Below, in pieces: positions 1-7,300 of a stretch of DNA of 24,785 bases. The stretch's first letter is position 1. The number at the start of each line of letters is the position of its first letter. Position numbers and translations under genes: made by a program. Origin of the DNA: a virus; IMG/VR virus record IMGVR_UViG_3300035145_000576, positions 1 through 24,785 of that record. The stretch is one strand, 5' to 3'. The notes under the pieces are model-generated. The model did not search any database and was not told the origin of the DNA. It saw only the letters and a list, made by a program, of their open reading frames with translations.

Positions 1-45
1 TACGTCAGGTGAGTCAAATTCAGAGTAGTTAAAATATTTAAGCAT
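1..45 (-). CDS. Probable M15-family peptidase endolysin, N-terminal 15 codons only (runs off the window)
   Basis: An ATG at 45-43 opens a frame that stays open to the window edge and reads MLKYFNYSEFDSPDV. From memory, phage endolysins of the M15 peptidase family (D-Ala-D-Ala carboxypeptidase-like, cleaving peptidoglycan peptides) often begin with a 'YF.Y.EFDSPD' sequence before the zinc-binding domain. The catalytic His/Asp residues would lie beyond the window and cannot be seen. The ATG overlaps the TAA of the upstream coiled-coil membrane protein as TAATG, which implies translational coupling, and the gene sits at the end of a tight cluster with two membrane proteins, as expected for a lysis cassette. 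The frame and start are seen directly; the family rests on 15 residues and context only. Confidence 0.6.
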   Translation of the reverse strand, partial: MLKYFNYSEFDSPDV

Positions 46-356
46 TATTTATTTTTTAAACGTTCGTTTTCTTTTTCTAAAAATTCTACTTTAATACGAA
101 GTGCAGACACTTCTTCTGTAAGTTTTAATACTTGTAAACGTAATTCATCTTTTTCATCACTACTTGTAGCCAATAAAGACTCTAGGTTTCTTACCCGGTT
201 TTTAAGATCATCTCTGTATTGCACGCCGTCGTTGTTTTGTAAATCTATTTTTTTACTTTCTGTGCGTGACTTAAGTCGAGCTTCCATGTATTTCCATATG
301 GCTCCTGATCCTAAGACCCCAATTATAGTAACAATAATTTGAATATAACTATCCAT
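45..356 (-). CDS. Small membrane-anchored coiled-coil protein, lysis-cassette candidate (spanin- or holin-associated)
   Basis: This 103-residue protein has one N-terminal hydrophobic segment (about residues 4-22, IIVTIIGVLGSGAIW), a short basic stretch, and then a long heptad-like coiled coil (about residues 49-102) rich in Leu, Glu and Lys. One transmembrane helix followed by a charged coiled coil resembles inner-membrane spanin subunits and similar small proteins beside endolysins in flavobacterial phages. I see no lipobox partner, so a two-component spanin cannot be claimed. Its start lies inside the upstream gene (8-nt overlap), and its TAA overlaps the ATG of the probable endolysin as TAATG. 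The role is inferred from topology and position; an accessory holin factor is an alternative. Confidence 0.75.
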   Translation of the reverse strand: MDSYIQIIVTIIGVLGSGAIWKYMEARLKSRTESKKIDLQNNDGVQYRDDLKNRVRNLESLLATSSDEKDELRLQVLKLTEEVSALRIKVEFLEKENERLKNK

Positions 357-729
357 GTCTTTCTAACTTTTCTTTGAATACTCTAATAGCATTCCAACCT
401 GCAAATACAGCAATTATAACCCAACCTGTACGACTGCCTTCCATGAGACCCGCCATAGATAAATTTATAATTGTCATGACAGCTATAAGAAAAGCTATCT
501 GTACCGCAATTAATCTATATTTTAAACATCCTTTCCATACAACTGCCCATAGTTGAAAACTACCGGCTGCAGCTGCACCAATAATAAATAAAATAGATGG
601 ATTGTCAAACTCATATATAAGTGCTAAAGGCAAACATATAAGATGACAAAATGATATTAATACTTCGTTTGGCTCGCTATCGCTATACCAAAATAATTCT
701 TTTACTTTCGCTAGGCCTCGTTTTCTCAT
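349..729 (-). CDS. Four-helix membrane protein, candidate holin
   Basis: The 126-residue product has a basic N-terminus (MRKRGLAKVKELFWY) and about four hydrophobic segments near residues 22-40, 44-64, 72-94 and 101-117, ending in a charged tail (KEKLERHG). Small size, multiple membrane spans, a charged end and placement two genes before a probable endolysin fit a holin, which would open the inner membrane to release or activate the endolysin. I do not recognise a named holin family, so this is a topology-and-context call. The ATG shares an A with the TAA of the preceding 30-codon gene (TAATG), and the TAG overlaps the next gene by 8 nt. Another inner-membrane role, such as superinfection exclusion, is possible. 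Confidence 0.7.
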   Translation of the reverse strand: MRKRGLAKVKELFWYSDSEPNEVLISFCHLICLPLALIYEFDNPSILFIIGAAAAGSFQLWAVVWKGCLKYRLIAVQIAFLIAVMTIINLSMAGLMEGSRTGWVIIAVFAGWNAIRVFKEKLERHG

Positions 730-821
730 TACCAGCTATCATTAAATTCACAAAGTGTTCTACAAAAAGCATTCACAAAACGCTTTACCCCATTTTTAAT
801 TAAATTACACACTTTTTTCAT
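729..821 (-). CDS. 30-residue Cys-containing basic micro-protein locked between two overlapping genes
   Basis: Read from the raw sequence: ATG at 821-819, then 29 sense codons and TAA at 731-729. The product begins MKKVCNLIKNGVKRFVNAFC and continues for ten more residues ending in FNDSW. Cys occur at 5, 20 and 24; residues 1-22 are basic and could form an amphipathic helix. Support comes from the junctions: its ATG overlaps the TGA of the upstream 102-residue gene as ATGA, and its TAA overlaps the ATG of the downstream membrane gene as TAATG. It exactly fills the only gap in an otherwise overlapping chain. Function is unknown. A membrane-active or lysis-regulating peptide is a guess from composition and neighbours; a purely coupling leader is the alternative. 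Confidence 0.6.
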   Translation of the reverse strand: MKKVCNLIKNGVKRFVNAFCRTLCEFNDSW

Positions 822-1126
822 TTCTTTCTTCTTTTCACAGGTTTAACTCTTCTTGGTCGTCCTTTTGGTTGGCCTAATCTTTTCTTTTCGGCAATTTTAG
901 TAGCTTTTTCTTTAGCTGACATTTCCGATGCGGTTTTTGGTGTTTTACTAGATATACGTTTTTTAGGGCGACAATACGGCACACCGCGTTTTTCGCCTTC
1001 GCGTCTACCACAAGGCTTACCGGTTCGAACATCAATCCATTCTTCTTTAAACCATCGTCTAAGTGATGCACCTTTTTTAGTCTTACGCACCTGAGGAAAC
1101 GCAGACCCTTTTTGTTCGTATGCCAT
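818..1126 (-). CDS. Small strongly basic protein with WFKEEW and paired-Cys motif (resembles DUF5872-type proteins)
   Basis: The 102-residue protein is rich in Lys and Arg, with no hydrophobic segment. Its core near residues 20-62 (ASLRRWFKEEWIDV, then PCGRRE, then YCRPKKRIS) matches a pattern I associate with DUF5872-type small proteins of large algal viruses and marine phages: a 'W.KE.W.DV' start, Cys-Gly-Arg, a Cys-Arg-Pro, then a basic tail. Residues 60-102 are a low-complexity basic tail ending KPVKRRKK. The two Cys could bind a metal or nucleic acid; this is not shown. The start overlaps the previous stop as TAATG, and its TGA overlaps the following micro-gene as ATGA. The biochemical function is not known to me; nucleic-acid binding is plausible from charge. 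Confidence 0.75.
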   Translation of the reverse strand: MAYEQKGSAFPQVRKTKKGASLRRWFKEEWIDVRTGKPCGRREGEKRGVPYCRPKKRISSKTPKTASEMSAKEKATKIAEKKRLGQPKGRPRRVKPVKRRKK

Positions 1127-1350
1127 TATCCTATATTACCTTTTTTCTTTCTACATTTAGCTATATAACCAGAAGCATAAGCGGAAGGAAATACATCATA
1201 CTTTGCTTTTGCTTTATGATAACAAGCATCTTTTTTCTTCGCTATAGATATAGGGCCACCTGAACCATCAGCATTTTGCGTTACTTCCTGGTTAACAGGT
1301 TTCTTAGCACTGTGTGTTATTTTTTGTATTTTTATATTGAATGGTTCCAT
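1126..1350 (-). CDS. Small basic protein with the 'ACYHK...FPSAYASG...KCRKKKG' motif
   Basis: This 74-residue protein has a variable N-terminal half and a compact C-terminal motif at residues 38-71: KKKDACYHKAKAKYDVFPSA, then YASGYIAKCRKKKG. This Cys-Tyr..Lys..(F/W)PSAYASG..(V/A)KCRK pattern recurs, to my recollection, in small uncharacterised proteins of marine phages and nucleocytoplasmic large DNA viruses (possibly the family named DUF6321; I cannot confirm the number). The two Cys flank the SAYASG turn and could pair or bind metal. It begins 28 nt after the giant virion protein gene ends and starts the overlapping lysis-end cluster. Function is unknown. Adjacency to the second basic Cys protein suggests that the two work together. 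Confidence 0.78.
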   Translation of the reverse strand: MEPFNIKIQKITHSAKKPVNQEVTQNADGSGGPISIAKKKDACYHKAKAKYDVFPSAYASGYIAKCRKKKGNIG

Positions 1351-1378
1351 AATTAATCTGCTCTTAATATTGAATCTT

Positions 1379-4300
1379 TTATTCTTTTATTTTTTTTAAA
1401 TATGCAAGTTTTTGTGATTTAGTCATTTTAGAAGTTTTCCTAGCATAATCTTTGTACTCTTCTACTGTAAGATTTTTTTCTAATTCAAAAAGTAATTTTT
1501 TATTACTTTCTCTTGTAGCAGCAGCTTTTTTCTTTCCTTCTTCCTTTCTTTTGGCTTTAGCCTCTGTTTTAATTAGTTCGTGCTCTTCTATTTGGGCATT
1601 TACATCCCATGTTTTCCACCCTAAAGCTAATGCCATTCTTTGATATATAGAATTCCTATTGTCAAAGGCTTCTGTAATACTATTAAGTTCTGTAACAACC
1701 CTATCAAGAGGCACGTTAGCAAGTGCAGCAGCGTCGCCTACAATATTATAAGCAGGGGACGGTTGAAATCTACCATCTATCATTACGTCAAAACCTCGTT
1801 CTGCAATTACATCTTTTTCGAATTTTTTTGTACGAAGTATATTTATTATTTTTCTACCTTTTGAACCTATTTGAGGTGACGTATTTAAAGCAGCCAATAA
1901 AACATCTTCGTCTTGGCTCCAAATGCCTTTTTCTGTTTCTTCTTTGTATTCAATATATATATTCTTAAGTGTTGCGCCTATAGCTGTATATATACCCGCA
2001 CCTCTTAAAATTGTATCAAGCATACCATTAAGTAGCCTACTAATTTTTTTATTTTCAGCGGTTATTCTTTTTTGTTCTGCTTTTTCATCTAGTTCTTCGT
2101 CATCATCGTCAAAACCAGGTAATAATGCAAATAAAGCATTTTGCAATGCTCCAAATAAAGCATTTTGCACACCACCATAATAAAGAATTTTAGTTATATT
2201 TTCTTTATCATTGCCTCTTCTGTTTATTAAATCAAGTGCAGCTTTTTTCATTATACGAGTCATCTGCATTGGTGTATTTTGAAAGGCTAAAATAAATCTA
2301 CCACCTGTGCTAGCCTGTTGTTGTGAGATTAGCATTGGGTCACCAGATTGTTGTGTTTTATCTGATATTAATGAAAAATCCTCCCACGCTTTTATTTCAG
2401 CAACTTTAGGATCAAATCCTTCTTTAATATAGCTTTTTATTCTGTTTCTATAAAAAGTAGCGCCACCTAAAGATATTGCAAAGCTATCCGCTATTTGTGT
2501 TGGTATAAAACCTATCTTAAGCAACTTACTAATTATAGCTTTTACGCCACCTTGCTTTGCTGCTTGAGCAATTTCTTGTTCTTGTACATCAGATTTTAAA
2601 CCACCACGCCGTTCTTTTAACTTAGGTGAATTAAATATTTTAACAAAATCTTTTGCAAATTGTGGTATATTCATAAAAGCAGCAGCGGCTTGCAATGGAT
2701 TATTATCAGTATAATTTATAAAGTTTATTGTTGATAATAATTGCAATAAAGCTGATCTTCTGTTAAAGAACATTATTGTACCTACAGAACCATTCAAATA
2801 TTCATTAATAGCTTTAGTAAACTTATCAGTAGATGTTGGTTTATTAGAACCAGTTTCCATTCTGTATAAAACATTTTCCAATGCTTGCCTAACATTTTTG
2901 CCGTAAGCAGCTTCTATTTTTGCTAAGTTAGAATCACTAAATATTGTATTTTTATTTTTTATAAATTCATTTAAAAATCCTTTCCTATTAACATTTTCAG
3001 TTAAATCATTTAAATCAGAAAGTATACTATCAACATTCCAATATTCGCTAGGCTTTGGATATTTTTTACCTTTTAATAAACTTTTTACACCTTCAGCAAG
3101 AGCCATCATATCGGCATTATTACCAATCTCTTTATTAAGCTTGTCTATTTCTTTTTGCGATATTCCAGGTATTTTATAACCAGCTTGTGTCCATAAATAT
3201 ACTCTTAGCGCTTGATCATGTGTATAAACAGTGTTTCCTATAGGTTTTGCTAATTGTTTTTTAATGCCTGGAAAAGCTTTTAGAATGCTAATATAGTTAC
3301 TCTTTAATTCTTGTCTAGCTTTTTCAATTTCACCTATAGCTCTTGTATATGGTAATATTAAAGTATCATAAAAGAACTTTAAATCAGCTTCGCCTTGTTT
3401 TCCTTTACCTAAAAAGTTATATAATAAACCTTCAAAGTCTTCTGCTGATGGAGGTAGAAATGGTCTAAATTTTCCTTTCTTAGCGCCTGAAATTCTACCG
3501 GCAACTTGAGAAAATCTTGTTTTTGCAGGAATGTTTTTATTACGCTCAATCATTTCGTTAAACTCACGGCTTAACGGTCTTCTGCTTTGCTTAATAGCTG
3601 TGTCTTGTACTTTGCTATTTTCAACTAATTTTTGTGCACCTGCTTTGTTTTCTAAATCGTAATTAGATTTTTCAAGTTTTGTAAACACTGGAAATACCCT
3701 AAATGTTAATTCGCCTTTGCTTATTGTTGGCCTTATAACATATTGTACATCGCCTTGAAGCGGTGGTATATCTTTATTAATGTTACTATTACTTAAAGAA
3801 AATAACCCTTTTCCTCCAATTTGTATTAAATTAATATTTTTCTTTTGATACAAACCTACTATACCGCTTGCATCAAAGCCCTTTTGGCTTATTATATAAT
3901 CAGGAAAAGCTTCTCTTGTTTGTTTCCATTCTGCCTTGTGAGTTTCGCCTCCTTTAGTATAAGAAGGATAAAATATTTTGCCGCTTCCTGAAATTTGACC
4001 GCCATTTTTTAAAGCTTCTTTTGCTAATCCTTCAAATTTAGATTTATTATCAGCAATAAGTTTTCTTATGCTTTCTATGCCCGGTATATTCTGCGTAAAG
4101 TTAAATGAATCGTTGAAAGTGCCGTCAGGGTTAAATATGTTACGAACAGTAAAACTTCCCATTGGTGCAGTTTCGTCAAGCTTTAATTCAATAATTTGTA
4201 CAGATCCATCTTCAAAAGTTAATCTTAAATCACCATTTTGACCTCTAAATAAAGTACTTTTAACATTAGATTTAGCTAAGCGCAAAGCGTTATTAACTAA

Positions 4301-7300
4301 TTTTTCATAAGCTACACCTAAATTAACACCTTTAATAGCCCTTAACCTTAAGAATTTACCAAAATTATCTTCAACTAAAGATAGCGCAACTTCGTTAAAT
4401 TCTTTTTCGTTTAAACCAAAAGGCCTAGTAGCTCTATACTTTTTAAACTCTCTCCCAGCTATGTTAGTCCTTAATAAATTTTGGTATATTTCGCCTGACT
4501 GCTTATCGTTACCTAAAACACCTTCAACTTTTTTACTAAATTTAACATTGCCTCTTTCAGCTTGTCTGCTAAATTCAGCTCCTAAATTAGCGCCCACTTC
4601 AACACCTAGCCTTTCTTGATTTGCAGCTAATGCTTCTGATACAGGGCCGTTATTTTCAAAGTCGTAATTTATTAATTCAAACGCAAGTTCTTCCGCTGCC
4701 ATTTTAGAAAAAGCTTCTTTTCTACCGCGTATAACTTCACCATCTTTAAACATATAGCCTAAGTAATCTGCATCACTAACATTATTTACAGCGTTTGGTA
4801 CTCTACGTACAATCTCTGCTCCTGAGGTTCTGCCTGCTAAATCGGTTGATGTGGTTTCTCTATCTATCTTTTTACCCACCCAATCTGGATAAGGTAAAAA
4901 TTTACCATCAACTTGTTTTTGCACTGCAAATGGCATTGCTTGCATTAGCCACGTAGTTGTAGCGTTTTCAAGTGCTGTTTTCTTTAAACTTAAAAAATTA
5001 CGTCTTAGCTCACCGTCTTTTTTACTACCTAAGTATTTTTTAATAATAATATCTAACTGTTTACCTGCTTCTTTTTTAATTTCAGCTATTAAAGGCGTAA
5101 CTGTTCTGTTTTTTGAAACAGGAGCATCAATTTTATTTTTTAATACTCTAACAATAGACACAAGTTTATCAGTAGCAGCACTAATAACATTATCTGGAAA
5201 CGCATTTGCCCCTAAAAATGTTGTATACGTTTTTCTATCTTGTTGAACAGAAGGTTTTGATTCTTCTGCTACAACTTCTTTTTGTATATCTTCAAGCTGC
5301 GTTTTTGTTGTCTTGTCTAAATAGTCAGGGTTTTTTGATACAGCATCTAAAATACGGAATTTAATTCTATCGTTTATATAGCCGTATAATTCACCGCGCC
5401 CGTCAAACCTATATATTTCGCCTGAAGTGTATAACCTGTCTATAACATCGGAAACTAGCTCTTCTTTTAAATCTGGAGACAAATTTTGAAAACGGTTATT
5501 TACTTGCACTTGAACCATGCCAAATAATTCTTTACCAATTATTTCAGCATTTCTTCCTGTTTGTAATTTTACAGGATCGCCTCCGTATTCTTGACCAATT
5601 TTATTTAATGTTTGTTTTGTAAGTTGCAGTCCTTTACTTGTTTTATCAACTTGACTTCTTTTAGCTGTTTCTTTAACATCCCCAGCAATACTTTCGGTTA
5701 ATGCACCGGCTGCTCCTTTTGTACCTAATTTTTTAAATGCTTTTGATCTTGCTAAATTACCTTTTTCAACAGAAGATGCATAATCACGGACAAAATTTAA
5801 AACATCTTTACCATCATTAAATTTAATAGACATGCCAAACGTGTCTTGCAAAAATCTTCGTATTACATCCGCAAGTTTTGATAAAGCTGTTTCAGGTAAA
5901 ACAATATCTTGTGAAAGTATACTTTCTGATAACAATGTTAATACTTCCTCAAACTGGTCACCATTTAAATTGCCTTTACTATCTTGTTGCGTGTTGATAT
6001 AATTCATTAAATCCGCCTGAGTTTCTAATTGCAGTATTTGGCTATTATTTTTTTGTTTTGCATAGCTAGCAAGTCTAGCTTTGAATTGTTCGCTTAAAAC
6101 TTTATCACTATTAGGAAGTGATTTAAGTTCTTTTAGAAGCTCATTACCTAAGTTTATTTGCGTATTTATATTTCCTTTAATAGTTTTATATAAAAGTGCG
6201 TGTAAGAACTCATGGGCAGCTGTTGTAACAACATTATCTTGTTTAGATACATCTTTGTTTATTAATATTTTCTGGCTTCCATCTGTTTTTTGCAGTATAG
6301 TACCATAAGTGTTAGCTTCCTCTCGTAGCTTACTGTCTTTTTCGTCTTTTAACGCGCTATAATTATTTTTATTAGCAACCAGCCAGTCGCCTAATTCTTT
6401 TGTATCTTTAAATTCCTGTAGTTGTAAATCTTTTACAAGACCAGCGTCTTTTGCATTTATTATTATCTCAGTTTGTCTGCGCGTTTCAGCTTCAATTAAT
6501 ATATCTTGCTTTTGTTTATTAAGATTATCTACTTGTTCTTTAAGTTGATCTACTTTAAAATCTTTTATTTCTTGGGAAAGATTTTTATCTGATATTATTT
6601 TTTGATATTCGTTTTGAATTTTTTGGAATTCAGCATTATTGTTTATTAAAGATTGCTTTTCAATATCAGTTAGCTGATCAACATTTTTAAAAGTATTTAA
6701 TAATAATTTATTACTATTTTCAGTAATTTTAAATATATCGCCGCGTATGCTATTCTTTATTTCATCTGAAAGATCAGACTTTTGAAGTTCTTTTTCAAGC
6801 TTAGCAATCATTTGAAAATTCCTGCCTAGCTGCTGGCTATAGTCCTCAGTAATAAAAGGTTTTAAAGCGTAAGAACCAATTACAGGCGCTTTTAAAACAA
6901 CACCTGACATAAACGCGCCAGAAGCAATTGCATTTGGAACGCCTTCCCATATATTTTTTTGTTTATCACCTAGAATAGCAATGTCTACTGCATTTTCAAC
7001 AAGAGTAGCAACACCTTCACCTCCGCCTTCTTTTAATGTATCTTTAATTAACCTACCCTTTGTTATTTCTTCTCGTATAAATTTTCTGCTAGCGTCTAAT
7101 ACTTCATTACGTGCCGCGCCTTTTGCGCCCGTTAGTAAGCCTTTAACTCTTTTTACTTGACCTAAGGTAATTTTTTCTGTAAAGTATTCTGCAGCAGCTG
7201 TAATAAGAGGGGCGGAAAACCATTGCCAGGCATTATACTCAATCCCCATTTCATTTTCCATTTCGCGCATACTAGCATATTTATTACCGCCAGCCGATGC

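Noticed and set aside
874-1071. A 65-codon minus-strand frame within the 102-residue basic protein gene
   Set aside because: It is an alternative frame of a gene whose own frame has recognisable motifs and coupled junctions. The alternative translation shows nothing recognisable.
1452-2180. Several plus-strand frames opposite the 3' part of the giant gene, with hydrophobic, Ser/Phe-rich translations
   Set aside because: They are antisense shadows of Lys/Glu-rich coding sequence. They overlap one another and lack recognisable domains.
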